This document shows, one piece after another, positions 32,059 to 42,049 of a stretch of DNA of 64,000 nt (position 1 is its first letter; the number at the start of each line of letters is the position of its first letter). The position numbers and the translations under genes were made by a program. The DNA is taken from assembly GCA_964019335.1 (NCBI GenBank), contig OZ025672.1, forward strand, positions 496,001-560,000, in the 5' to 3' direction. The notes beneath the pieces are model-generated. The model saw nothing but the letters and a program-made list of their open reading frames with translations. It made no database searches and was not told the origin of the DNA. This DNA comes from Diplonema japonicum. Taxonomy: Eukaryota; Euglenozoa; Diplonemea; Diplonemida; Diplonemidae.

Positions 32059-33762
32059 TTAAACACCTCGAAGGTCGTTGAGGATGACACCAGAACAGTT
32101 CCTCCCAGGGGCGCCCATGACCCCGCCACCAGGATGAGTTCCTGAGGCGCCCATGTATAAACCTTTGAGAGGGGTTCTGTGAGAAGAGTACCCCGGGACA
32201 GGGCGAGCATAGCCGAGTTGCTGCAAGGTGAGAGCGCCGTGGAAAATGTTCCCCTTCGGGAGGGCGAAGATGCGCTCGAGGTCCAACGGGGAGAGCGCAT
32301 CGTAGCCGATGATAGAGGCAGAGAAGTTGGGTGCGAACTCATCGACGATGGAGAAGACACGCTTCACGAACCTCTCCTTGAAGTCAGGGCAAGCCCACGT
32401 CCCGTACTGGGGGTCCACGTCGTACGGGGCGAACTGTACAAAGAGCTGCACAACATGTCCTTTCTCGCACAGTGTGGTGTCCACGGCACTGGGTATCGTC
32501 ATCTCCACTACAGGCCTCTCTGCAGGCTTGCCAGAAGCAGCATCTGTGTACGCAGCTTCAATCTCCGACATTCTTGTCTCGAAGTGCACGGTGCCCTTGT
32601 GCATGTCCCCAGGGATGTTAGCATCCCTCCCCGGGTTGGGGTAGCACTTAAATTCCGGCAGTTCCGACACAGCACAGTTGATCTTGAAAGCACCGCATGC
32701 CTGCTCTGTGTGTTGGATGTGGTGCACAAAGTCCTTTGGAACACCCGCCGCCTCATCCATCAGCTCGACGAACGTGTGGTACGGCGAGCAACCTGCGACG
32801 ACTGTCCCTGCCTCGATGAACGTCCCGTCTGTCATCCGCACGCCTGTGGCCCTGCCGTCGTCCGTCACGATGCAGTCCACTGTTGCGTCCGTCAGTATTT
32901 CCGCACCGTGGGATTTGGCAGAAGACGCGATTGAGTTAGAGATGCTACCCATGCCGCCCTCCACGTATGACCACACCCCCTTCTTCCCGGCAGCCTCACC
33001 CATGACATGGTGCAGAAGGACATAGGCAGACCCTGCCGAGGAGGGGGATACCATGGCCCCAATGACAGCGTCTGTCGCTAGCGTGGTTTTCAAGATATCG
33101 TTCTCGAACCACCTGTTGAGGAGATGCGACGCGGAGCCGGTGAACAGCTCGTAGAAGGGAACCAGCGTCTTGGAGTGCTTCAGCCCGACACGCATCATGG
33201 TCTTGGCTGTGAGGATGTTGTCGAACTTCTGTTTGAGCCCGCCTTCGAGGTCTGGCAAAGGCATGTCGAGGAGGGGTTGGATGAGCTCGCGTGCCTCGGA
33301 GAGGAAGTCCTCGTACGCTTCGAACCTGTCGGCATCGGAGGTGGAGAACTGTGCTATGGACGCATGGTTCATCTTGGGATCGTCGCCAAGGATGAGGTAG
33401 GGTTCCGTGGCGGTGCGGCTGGGGGTGAAGGACGAGGGGTCACGAGAGAGGTACTTCATTCCGTGTTTTTCCAGCTCAAGCTCCTTGATGATAGCAGGGC
33501 GGAGGAGACCAGCAAGGTACGAGGCACGAGAGAACTTGTAGCCAGGGATTATCTCTTCTGTCACAGCAGCACCGCCTACCTGTCCCCTCCTCTCAAGAAT
33601 CAATGTGTCAAGCCCTGCCTTCGCAAGGTACGCACCACAGACAAGCCCGTTGTGTCCCCCACCGATGATGACCACATCCCTCTTTAGTTTTTCAGGCGGT
33701 GAAAAGTTCCCCGGTGATGCCTCATACTTCCCGAGACACCTTCGCTGACACCTTCGCAACAT
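32059..33762 (-). CDS. PYROXD2: Phytoene-desaturase-like FAD oxidoreductase, PYROXD2 type
   Basis: 567 residues (human PYROXD2 has 581). The ATG at 33762 is followed by an Arg-rich stretch (MLRRCQRRCLGK) that suits mitochondrial import, then the FAD-binding motif VVIIGGGHNGLVCGAYLAK and a Glu at the end of the second strand (LERRGQVGGAA). The C-terminal FAD-contact segment reads GLYMGASGTHPGGGVMGAPG, typical of the CrtI/PYROXD2 fold. PYROXD2 is a mitochondrial matrix protein of poorly known substrate. A plastid carotenoid desaturase is less likely, because the sequence follows the PYROXD2 branch and no plastid signal is seen. Single exon. Acceptor TTGCCTATTTCTATCAG ends 4 nt before the ATG. 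Confidence 0.92.
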   Translation of the reverse strand: MLRRCQRRCLGKYEASPGNFSPPEKLKRDVVIIGGGHNGLVCGAYLAKAGLDTLILERRGQVGGAAVTEEIIPGYKFSRASYLAGLLRPAIIKELELEKHGMKYLSRDPSSFTPSRTATEPYLILGDDPKMNHASIAQFSTSDADRFEAYEDFLSEARELIQPLLDMPLPDLEGGLKQKFDNILTAKTMMRVGLKHSKTLVPFYELFTGSASHLLNRWFENDILKTTLATDAVIGAMVSPSSAGSAYVLLHHVMGEAAGKKGVWSYVEGGMGSISNSIASSAKSHGAEILTDATVDCIVTDDGRATGVRMTDGTFIEAGTVVAGCSPYHTFVELMDEAAGVPKDFVHHIQHTEQACGAFKINCAVSELPEFKCYPNPGRDANIPGDMHKGTVHFETRMSEIEAAYTDAASGKPAERPVVEMTIPSAVDTTLCEKGHVVQLFVQFAPYDVDPQYGTWACPDFKERFVKRVFSIVDEFAPNFSASIIGYDALSPLDLERIFALPKGNIFHGALTLQQLGYARPVPGYSSHRTPLKGLYMGASGTHPGGGVMGAPGRNCSGVILNDLRGV

Positions 33763-33766
33763 CCTG

Positions 33767-33800
33767 CTGATAGAAATAGGCAACAACACAAAGTAAAAAA
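33767..33800 (-). promoter_or_regulatory. Probable trans-splice acceptor of the PYROXD2-like gene
   Basis: TTGTTGCCTATTTCTATCAG on the minus strand ends 4 nt before the ATG, leaving almost no 5' UTR of its own. This favours spliced-leader addition over a conventional promoter-proximal start. Confidence 0.6.
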
Positions 33801-33946
33801 AGAAGAAAAAAAAAGAATAAATAAGGGGGGGGAAGGGAGAATGGGGCGTCAAGGACGGGTGGGGAAGGGGGGGGGGGAACAAACAAGACAGAAGAAACCA
33901 AAGTACCAAAAAAAAAAAAGGAAAGGTGGTGAGAATAGAGGGGGTC

Positions 33947-33984
<38 letters not shown>

Positions 33985-35618
33985 AAGGGGAAAGAAGGTG
34001 GGGAGAAAAAAAAAGAAGAACGGCCCGTAACCAGCAAATGCACAATATAACTTTTTTGCCCCCTCGCCCCTCATAAGACATTGGGGAATATGACATGTGA
34101 ACTAAACTGGCCACCCGGCTCATTGAACCCGAACGATGTAAAGAGAGAGAGGTGGTGCAAACTGGAAACAGCAATGTTTTTTTCTTTCTTTTTTCCACGG
34201 TCTTTTTTTTTTTTTTTTTTTAAAGATCCCCACCCCCCCCCCCCCCTTTACCATGTCCACTTCTTCCTCTAGGAAAGGAGAACAAAAAAATTTAAAAAAT
34301 GATCAATAGGCGGGGGGGGGGGGATAAGAAAGGGGGAAAACCATATTGCAGCCCAGCTTTATTCTTTCTTTGGCATGGGTGACTTTGCCTTTATTGTTGT
34401 TGTTTTTTTTTTTTTTTTCCTTTTTTTTTGGTTGGAGTAGAGAAGCTATTTAAAAAAAAAAATAAATAATAATAATAATAATAATAAAAGAAGAGAATGG
34501 AAAGAACTGCTTCGTACCAGCAACTCATTGTTCGTATTCTTCAGCCTAGCAAACGTAAAACAACAAAACAATGTGTGTGAGAAGGGAGGAAGGAGGGGGG
34601 AGGGTCTCATGACAAATTTGAGAGCCTCCCGAGTGGTGACCAGCTTATCCAACCCGAGTAAGCTAAAGGCTCAGCTATGTGAGCGATGACTCCAGAAAAT
34701 TCAAAAAAAAAGGGGGGGGAAAGTTGGAGTTTCGGAAAATATCACATGCCCTTTGACCCTTCCATCAACACGGGAAGGGACAAGGAAAAAGGGGTGGGGG
34801 TAATTCGCAGGATATACGAAAAATTATTTTTATTATTATTATTATTTTTATTTTTGTATGTGTCACCGGATTTGGGGATTATTATGTTCCGTGAAAAGTC
34901 AAGATTGGGGGCTTTTTTTTTTTTTTTTTTAATTTTATATATAAACCTTTCCGTTTCATATTAAGTCCCAACAAACAGTATCCTTTATTATTTTATTTTA
35001 TATATAAAAAAAAAAGAAAAAAAAGAAAACTAGCAAAAGGTAAAATCATGCAAACAGAGACAGCGCGAAGCGGTAGTTCTTCTTCTTTTTTTTTTTTTCC
35101 AAGTTAGGCAAATACACCCTAGTCAAGAGTACCATCCTTGTCCATGCGCTACGTTGCACAAAGCTGCACTGACGAGTCTGGCCACAGCTTGCAGAGTGAA
35201 GGCACACGAGAGTGCTATGGGATCGACATAGAGTCTGGCCTGTTTTTCTTTGATATTTTTTCTTATTGACTAACCGGCTTACGACTGGTGATGCCTGCGG
35301 GCTCTTGACAGGAAGCGGCAACGAGTTAGTTGACTTTGCACAGATTTTTCAGCATTTTTTAAATATTTTTTTGGGGGGGTTTTTTTTAGGACAAGCCAGA
35401 CCAGAAACCAAAAAAAAGGGGGGGGGGAAATCATAATTATTTATTAATGAAAATAAAAGATGACATTATTTTCACGCGTGGTGATACAAGTGAAATCTTT
35501 ATTTTCATTGCCACCCTTGAAAACCCGGCTCGAATTAAATAAAACAAGGGGGGGAAAAAAAACATTTAAGTTGGCGGGTGCCCACAATGGGACTCTTCCT
35601 TCCGTCAGCACAGCGAGA

Positions 35619-35649
<31 letters not shown>

Positions 35650-36016
35650 GAAGCGGGAAAAGAATCCTGAGTATTAAAAGAACTTTAATACGTCCTGCTT
35701 TTTTTTTTTTTTTTTTTTCCCCTCTCCTAATTATAATGTCTCTAAAAGAAAGACCGTAAAAATAGTTCTCAGTTCGAAAAAAAAAAAAACGAAAACCTAA
35801 CTGACTTTTCTTTTTTCTTACCTAAAGGAAAAAAAGAAGGCAATTCTGGTCAATGTTTGCAATCGAATCCTGCTTGTTTTTTTTTATTTTTTTCTTTTTT
35901 TTTTTAATTCTTCTTCCTTAACAAACTACTGTTTTTAACAACGCCCAAGCAAAATAAAACCCTTCTGGTAGGAAATCGCCTGGAAAATCACTTTGCAGTA
36001 CTTTTTTTTTATTTCT

Positions 36017-36047
<31 letters not shown>

Positions 36048-36420
36048 CACAGACATAAATATTATGCACCCAATAACAAATCGATATTGTAATGGGGAGA
36101 GTTGTGAAATGGAAAAAAAAGGGGGGGGTGAGACCTGAGGCGTTTCTTAAAATGTTGGTGCTGGTGCCTTAGTAAAGGTGCACGAAAAATACTTACAGAA
36201 AAAAAAGAGAAAAAAAAGAAGAGAAAAAGAAGCAGCATGGACGAAGGCTGGAAAAAAAAAAAAAACAGAGAAAAAAACACAAAGGCTAACTGCAAGAAGC
36301 CCTCCTCTTTTGCAACCCACCATTTCCCGTCTTTTATTCTTCTTTTTTTTTTGAACACTCCAGGAATTCTGAGAAGTAATCAGGGGAAGGGAAAACAAAA
36401 AGCGGAATTTTTTACTACCT
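33769..36420. other. Gene-free, repeat-bearing spacer
   Basis: Homopolymer-rich sequence with a few complex blocks: 34500-34690, 35080-35340 (about 250 nt of balanced composition with no open frame that I trust) and 35460-35620. C, G and T runs include 34232-34247, 34311-34323 and 36018-36046. An unassigned structural RNA in 35090-35340 is possible, but I cannot identify one. Confidence 0.55.
35481..35548 (+). repeat. Dispersed repeat A, copy 1
   Basis: The segment around TTGAAAACCCGGCTCGAATT, ending in AAATAAAAC, recurs in inverted orientation at 38459-38522 with about 85-90 percent identity by eye. A weaker copy of its end (CAAACCTGGCTCTTATTAAA) lies at 38911-38930. It begins within a short inverted repeat based on TGAAAATAA. 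Confidence 0.65.
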
Positions 36421-36491
36421 GCGACTGTGGTCTAGTGGCATGATGGATCCCTCCCAAGGATTCGACCCGGGTTCGATTCCCGGCAGTCGCA
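36421..36491 (+). tRNA. tRNA-Gly (anticodon CCC)
   Basis: A 71-nt cloverleaf. GCGACTG pairs with CAGTCGC, the anticodon loop CTCCCAA presents CCC, the T arm is CCGGGTTCGATTCCCGG, and the discriminator is A. A run of eight T follows. No intron. Lies alone in the large spacer, on the plus strand. Confidence 0.94.
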
Positions 36492-36499
36492 TTTTTTTT
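36492..36499 (+). terminator. Pol III T-run terminator of tRNA-Gly(CCC)
   Basis: Eight T residues directly after the discriminator base. Confidence 0.8.
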
Positions 36500-36688
36500 C
36501 TTCAATCTTTTCTTAAATCTTTTTATTTTTTTTGCCTCGTTTCCCTTTTCTGAGACGGGAAGGACCGCACAGGGAACAAAGGTCAAGAGAAACGAAAACA
36601 TCATGTGAGAACCACCCTATAAGCCTAGTGAAAGGGGGCAGTTGGAAATATAAAAAAAAGGGGGGTGAATCGAAGTTGCAGGAAGAAG

Positions 36689-36724
<36 letters not shown>

Positions 36725-36813
36725 AATGAAAGAAACAGTACGCTCGGGGCCTTACTCGGGATCAGAATGACAGGACTTCACTGTGTCACTCCTTTGATAA
36801 ATTTATTATAGTT

Positions 36814-36873
<60 letters not shown>

Positions 36874-37916
36874 TTAAGACTGGCCTTCCGGGTGACGCTT
36901 GGGCAAGTGGTAGTAAAGAATACTGTTTTTACAGTATCTTAACAGTGGAAAGGTGTGTTCAACAAAAAAAAAAAAGGGAAAAAAAAAAAAAAAAAAAAAA
37001 TATCAGATAATCCAACAAAAAATGATATACTTTTTCCGTCTGAGTTTTAATGAAGAACTTTTTTTCCCCTTTAAATGGCAGGTACGGGCACAACAGCGAC
37101 CATGTGAATGGAAAACTGGCACTGGAAAAGATATCAAAGTTACAACAGTCTCAATGGGCACTTCGAAAAGACTTTTAACTACTTTTTTTCTCTTTTTTTT
37201 TCCCTCTGGAAATGTGAAGAAAAAACTTTATGTTATGTTCAAACGCAGATCGGAAAAGTTTATTGAAAGAAAAAAAACCCCCTGTTAGCCTTTTTTTCTA
37301 CCTATAGGGTCCTGTATGGTGTAAAAAAAAATGTTGCCATCGACAAAAAAAAAAAAAAAAAAAAAAAAAAGAGCGAAGTGCTCACTTATGTCTGAGTAAT
37401 GAACCCGGAATAAGTGGTTTAAACCCAATCCTGTTCTCCCCCATATTTTTTTAAAAAGAAACCACCTATGGTGACACAATTTTTTTTTTATTATTTTTTT
37501 TTTTTTAACCTTCACCATAACGACGCCAAGACCCGTTGCTCCCCTTATTCATAACCCAGCAGCATTCACCTGTCGCAAAAAGTAATTACCTTTTTTCTAT
37601 TGGTGTCTTCTCTTTCTAACTGCTCCAACTTGCAGATTTGGACCTCCCCCCCCCCCCCCCCCCCCGTGGGTATCCCGCTTGTACCCTTTGAGGATTTAAA
37701 TGTATCAGAAAAAGAAAAGAGGAGAAAAAAAAATCATCTACTCCAATTTGGGACCACTGATGTGTTATGGTTAAAAGGAAAAAGAACGGGAACAAGAAAA
37801 AAAAAAGAGTTCTCGAGTTCTCAACTGTGCCCACCACCACGTGGTTTAAGTTGTGCCATAAAGGAAAAAAGAGAGAGAAAAAAAAAAAGAATAAAACAAA
37901 AACAACAACAGCAAAG

Positions 37917-37960
<44 letters not shown>

Positions 37961-38000
37961 AAATGGTTTTTCGCGCGTTTAGTCACCTGGAACAAAAAAA
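36500..38000. other. Gene-free spacer with very long A runs
   Basis: A runs of about 34 (36689-36722), about 55 (36817-36871), 37343-37370 and 37919-37956, plus a C run at 37647-37665. A short tRNA-like string (GGGCAAGTGGTAGTAAAGAA, near 36900) has an A-box look, but no cloverleaf can be drawn. No gene. Confidence 0.6.
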
Positions 38001-38043
38001 AAATTCACTATGATAGGAACGAAGTGGTTAGCAACGGCCCGCC
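38001..38043 (+). repeat. Dispersed repeat B, copy 1
   Basis: A 40-nt block beginning AATTCACTATGATAGGAACG and ending CAACGGCCCGCC, preceded and followed by A runs. It is identical by eye to 39520-39562 and similar to 38103-38147. Confidence 0.8.
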
Positions 38044-38102
38044 AAAAAAAAAAAAAAAAAAAAAAAAGCTTCTCACCATGTCTTAGGGGAAAAAAATAAA
38101 AC

Positions 38103-38147
38103 AAATTCACTATGATTGGGGAAAGGAGGTGTTAGCAACGTCCCGGC
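38103..38147 (+). repeat. Dispersed repeat B, diverged copy
   Basis: AAATTCACTATGATTGGGGA ... GTTAGCAACGTCCCGGC aligns with repeat B with several substitutions. Confidence 0.6.
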
Positions 38148-38458
38148 GTGGCCCACCTCATGCTCCCGTTCAAGGGGGAAAAAAAAAGATTGGTGGCTCC
38201 CTTGTGTAGTGTGTGTCTTTTCTCACCCCCCCCCCCCCCCCCTTCTTCTGACCACGAATAACCTCCTTTCCCCCCTCAGGAGGTGTTGGGGGGCAACAAA
38301 AGGGTCTTTAGAAAAAGGCTTTTGAGTTGACAGGCTCCAACCTGAACGAGCCCATCTCGAAAGGAGCCGATGTCAAAAAAAAAATGATAGTGGGCATGAA
38401 AAGAAGAAGAAAGGGGAGAAAAGGAAGGGGAGGGGGAAGAAGAAAAAAAAATTATTTT

Positions 38459-38522
38459 ATTTAATTCGAGCCGGGTTTTCAAGGGCGGCAGTGAAAATAA
38501 TATTTCACTTTATATCACGCTC
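38459..38522 (-). repeat. Dispersed repeat A, copy 2 (inverted)
   Basis: Reverse complement of 35481-35548 with few differences. Its distal end runs into the AT-rich hairpin region at 38520-38615. Confidence 0.65.
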
Positions 38523-38561
38523 AACATTATATTCACTCCCAGCTTATAGAGAAATAAGGCC

Positions 38562-38613
38562 CAGGAGTGACATAATGTAAGGAGTGATATAATGTTACAT
38601 TATGTCACTCCTG
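38562..38613. repeat. Perfect 19-bp inverted repeat (hairpin)
   Basis: CAGGAGTGACATAATGTAA at 38562-38580 and its exact reverse complement at 38595-38613 enclose a 14-nt loop that repeats part of the arm (GGAGTGATATAATG). A further partial inverted copy lies at 38523-38540. Confidence 0.85.
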
Positions 38614-38944
38614 CACCTATTTTAAGCCAAATTCCCTAGAAACACAGAAAACTATGGGAAGAAAGCCTAAGGCGATGGGGAGGATTACACGTCTCAGGAA
38701 TCAAGATTCTGCAGTGGGCCCCCGCATCCACCATACATGCAACCTCAGATGGTTCCAGCAGTAGCGATGCACAGGATAAGCCTCGACATCAACATTAATG
38801 TTAAGACTGACGAGAATTGGTAACTTGAAATCCCCTTGTAACTTGTAATACCCAACCTTTTTTGCTGCCTCTCAGTTTTGATTTCTTCTTGTAACCTGTG
38901 CCCTGCACTTTCAAACCTGGCTCTTATTAAATAAAACAACATAT

Positions 38945-39090
38945 TAAATGAAAATAAGTGCATTATTTCACTTGTGGTGGCAGGTTTAACTCGAAATTAT
39001 TACTACACTCGCTTCGCTCGTGAAGTAAGATCTTCTCTTGTTAAACCCCCTGCCACCACGCGTGAAATAATGCAATCTTATTTTCATTTA
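38945..39090. repeat. Imperfect palindrome of about 146 bp, MITE-like
   Basis: Arms starting TAAATGAAAATAAG (left) and ending CTTATTTTCATTTA (right) also share TGCATTATTTCAC and GTGGTGGCAGG, with small gaps. The centre holds a second hairpin around CACTCGCTTCGCTCGTGAAG. No coding sequence. The shared TGAAAATAA ends link it to repeat A. Confidence 0.75.
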
Positions 39091-39519
39091 ATAAATAGTT
39101 AATAATGTATTTTTAAAAAATTCTTATTTTTAACAGTTTAATTAATTACTTGCTTCTGGGCTGTAATGGAGGGGGGGGGATAACGGGTGCTTAATCCTTG
39201 ACTGTCAAACGACTCCTTTAAAAAAAATTTTTTTTTCAAAGAGTTAGTTGTTGCTCCTTTACCTATCGTTTGATCACAAGGTTAAGTAGCCAGCCTCACC
39301 TCTTGGTAGCGTGGCTGGGTGGGCGGGAGGGGGGAGGGAAACCGGACTTCGCGTAGTGCACCCAAATAATATTAATTTGCTCTCAACACTCCCATTTTTA
39401 TTTATTTTCATAAAAAAAAAAAAAAAAAAAAAGAAAAAAAAAGTTTTTTTTTTCGACTTTTGGGAAGTGTCAACGAATGAGAATGAGTGCAGGAAAAAAA
39501 AAAAAGGGAGAACAAAAAA

Positions 39520-39562
39520 AAATTCACTATGATAGGAACGAAGTGGTTAGCAACGGCCCGCC
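39520..39562 (+). repeat. Dispersed repeat B, copy 3 (identical to copy 1)
   Basis: Same 40-nt block as 38001-38043, again between A runs, 1.5 kb away and in the same orientation. Confidence 0.8.
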
Positions 39563-39589
39563 AAAAAAAGAGAAAGACTACAAACACGA

Positions 39590-40450
39590 CAAGCGAATTT
39601 GGATTTTCCACCAAAGTCTGTAACCTGTTTTTTGCCCTTTGTCCACGGTAACTCGAATATATTTCTCTATTGTTCACGGAAACTTGCAATTTCAAATCCA
39701 CCAAACACGTTTTCAAAATATTTTGTCCACCATCCACGGTAACCACTTTTGAAATCCACCAACCACGGCAACTTGGCGGCATATTTCCACCATCCACGGC
39801 AACCTCGAAAATTAATTTCCACCATGCGCCCAGGGGGTTGAGTGTACTGCAGGGTTGGATGTGTTGAAACACTCTGCGTCCACATTTGTGCTGTGGCCCG
39901 CGGGGCACAAGAACCACTTGGATCTCCTTCCCAAGTGTTTGCGGGTCGCCGCTTGGCGTTTGATGTATTTCGCCACCCCCCGTTGTAACTAAATCAAGAA
40001 CGGGGAGGCCCTCGTTGGGGATAAGAGGAAACTGAGCGAAGGAGAGGGGACTTGCACCTGCTGCAAGAAAGTGGGGCACAATGCCCGTTCTTGCAAGAAC
40101 CCCCACCGCTCGACTGCTGCGTCACAGCCGCAGACCCCTAGAAGTGCTCTTCTGAGCTGAAGCAGACCTAGCTAACGTAGCGTCATAGTGTAGAGTCATT
40201 CCCCCTTTTTTTCCTTTTGCCTAATCATTTATTCCTATTGTTGCGGTGTGCTCTATATTTCGCCAAATAGTCAAAAAAACGAAAATGCGAAAGGTTCCGT
40301 GTTTGGTGGAAATTCGAAATTAGGTTTCCTAAAGGAAAATTTTGATGGTTTACAGGGAACGGTGGAAAATTGAAATTGGGTTTCCGTGTTTGGTGGAAAA
40401 TGAAATTCGGGTTGGCTTGAACGGTGGAAAATTTTCATTTGGTTGTCGTT
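39590..40450. mobile_element. Foldback-type element with inverted arrays of a CCACC-CACGG motif
   Basis: The left arm (39597-39830) carries several copies of a degenerate unit containing TTTCCACCAT/CCACGGTAACC or CCACCAAACACG, spaced about 35-40 nt. The right arm (40285-40450) carries the reverse complement (GGTTTCCGTGTTTGGTGGAA). Between them is about 450 nt of higher-GC sequence with a short open frame for a CCHC zinc knuckle. Long arrayed terminal inverted repeats around a knuckle-bearing fragment suit a decayed Mutator-like (MULE) element. Boundaries and any target duplication are not resolved. Confidence 0.5.
39993..40160 (+). pseudogene. CCHC zinc-knuckle fragment, possible transposase C-terminus
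   Basis: 55 sense codons ending in TGA at 40160. CTCCKKVGHNARSC fits C-X2-C-X4-H-X4-C exactly. MULE transposases often end with such a knuckle in which GHN precedes the last cysteine, as here. The frame is closed by a stop just upstream (39990-39992), so only the tail survives, or an intron is missed. The opposite strand also has a long open frame across this region, so strand choice rests on the knuckle. Confidence 0.45.
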
Positions 40451-40516
40451 GTTCGTAGTTATTCTCAAAAAAAAATTAACTATGTTAAGGGCCTGCCATC
40501 ACTTTGCTGGCAAAAC

Positions 40517-40548
<32 letters not shown>

Positions 40549-42049
40549 CAAACTGAGGTATTCGGCCTTTTAGGTAGGCCCATTACTTGATCTGCCCCCT
40601 TGCCTTCCTCTATCCTTTGTACTGGTAATTGACTCACTGAAGGGGAGTTGGTTCTGCTACCCCTTTTTTTTAAAAAAAAAAAAGTTAAAATTTGGAGCCC
40701 TAATCTCTTTATTATTTTTTTTGTTTGTTTTGTTTTTTTTTGTTTTTTTTTGATCCTCTCGCAAAATAGGGGAGGGTGGGAAGAAAGAAAAGAAAACAAA
40801 TGACAGATAGAGGGGAGGGGAGGGGAGGGTGACCATGGTTTGGAGAGAACCTTGCTGCAGCAAACGAATTCCAGTTCTTTGAAGTGCGCCGGGACACACG
40901 TACCAGTGCTTGAAAGCCAACTAACTGCGCTGCGAAGAACAACTTTTTTCTCCTTCTTTTCCCCCCCCCTCCAATAACAGATATTTCCAAATTTCAAAAA
41001 ACTGCCTTGTTAAAAAGACCGGCACTTTTATTTTTAGCCTGAAAATAAATTTTTCGAAAAATCGCAACGGCACTCGTGGCTGAGAGGCTTCCAGGGTAAA
41101 CACCTACTCTCAATTATTATTATTATTTTTTTATTTTCACTCTTCATAGTGAAATAATGGCCTATAATTTAACGCGAAACGCTGAACCGCGTGAGGAAAG
41201 CAGCAGTGAAAGCAGTGAGAAATAAAACGATGGCAGGCTTAAAAATAAAAAAGGGGGTGTGGGTAACAGGAAAATTTCGTTTTTGAACCGGGGGGGGAGA
41301 CTTGGTACTTTAAAAAAATAAATTAATTAAAGTGTACTTTAACTAAACAGGGGCTGATAATTGCAACTATCCCCCTATAATACCCCCCCCCCCACCCTTT
41401 TTCTTCCTTTTTGTTCTCTTCTTGGGGGGGGGGGGGTTGTTAACAAATATGGTTTGCTTGAGAAACATATGGGGGAAAAAAAATAATCAGCTCTAGAGTC
41501 TTAGTCAAGAGGGCAGGAGAAGGGTAAAATAAAGTAAGAGAGTATAATAAAGTAAAGAATCAAAGGGAAAAAAAAAAAAAAAAGCAACGGCACGAATAGG
41601 CATATTAAGAGGGTACGTAACTGTAGTTTTTGTGTTTTTTTTTTTTTTTGTTTTGTTTGTTCTTTTTTTTTTTTGTGTTTTTTTTTTTTCCTTCCCCCAG
41701 TATTCGAAACATCGTCAAAGTCCAGACAAAAAAAAAAAAGAGGTTTTTTTTTTTCTTCCCCGGATGAGGGGAATTCTTGAAGAAATCATACAGATTTTTT
41801 GTTTCTTCACTACCTTGACAAACCTAAAACGAACACGGAGTTTCTTTCAATATATTATTATTATATTTCCTCCCTTCTTCTTCTTCTTCTTCTTCTTCTT
41901 TCATTTTCTTCTTCTATTTGGATTTCTTCTTCTTTTTTTCTTTGTAACCCTCTAAAATCTTTCAAAAAAAAAATTCAAAGAAAAATAAATAAACGTATCG
42001 ATTTGTGATATTCTCCATGTTCTCTCTTTTTTTCTTTCTTTCTTCCCCC
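40451..42049. other. Gene-free spacer before the kinase 3' end
   Basis: Homopolymers (A run 40520-40548; C/G tracts 41385-41395 and 41424-41436; T runs 41636-41690) and a TTC microsatellite at 41876-41902. The string GTGGCTGAGAGGCTTCCAG near 41074 looks like part of a serine or leucine tRNA, but the rest of the cloverleaf is absent. Confidence 0.6.

Noticed and set aside
39408-40106. 232-codon minus-strand open frame across the foldback element
   Set aside because: It translates the terminal repeat units and homopolymers. The only domain-like signal in the region (CCHC knuckle) is on the plus strand.
40485-40997. 170-codon minus-strand open frame
   Set aside because: Crosses several homopolymers, has no conserved pattern, and there is no splice acceptor before its start.
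41070-41110. tRNA-Ser/Leu-like string GTGGCTGAGAGGCTTCCAG
   Set aside because: Only a D-arm-like piece is present. No acceptor stem, anticodon arm or T arm can be drawn around it.
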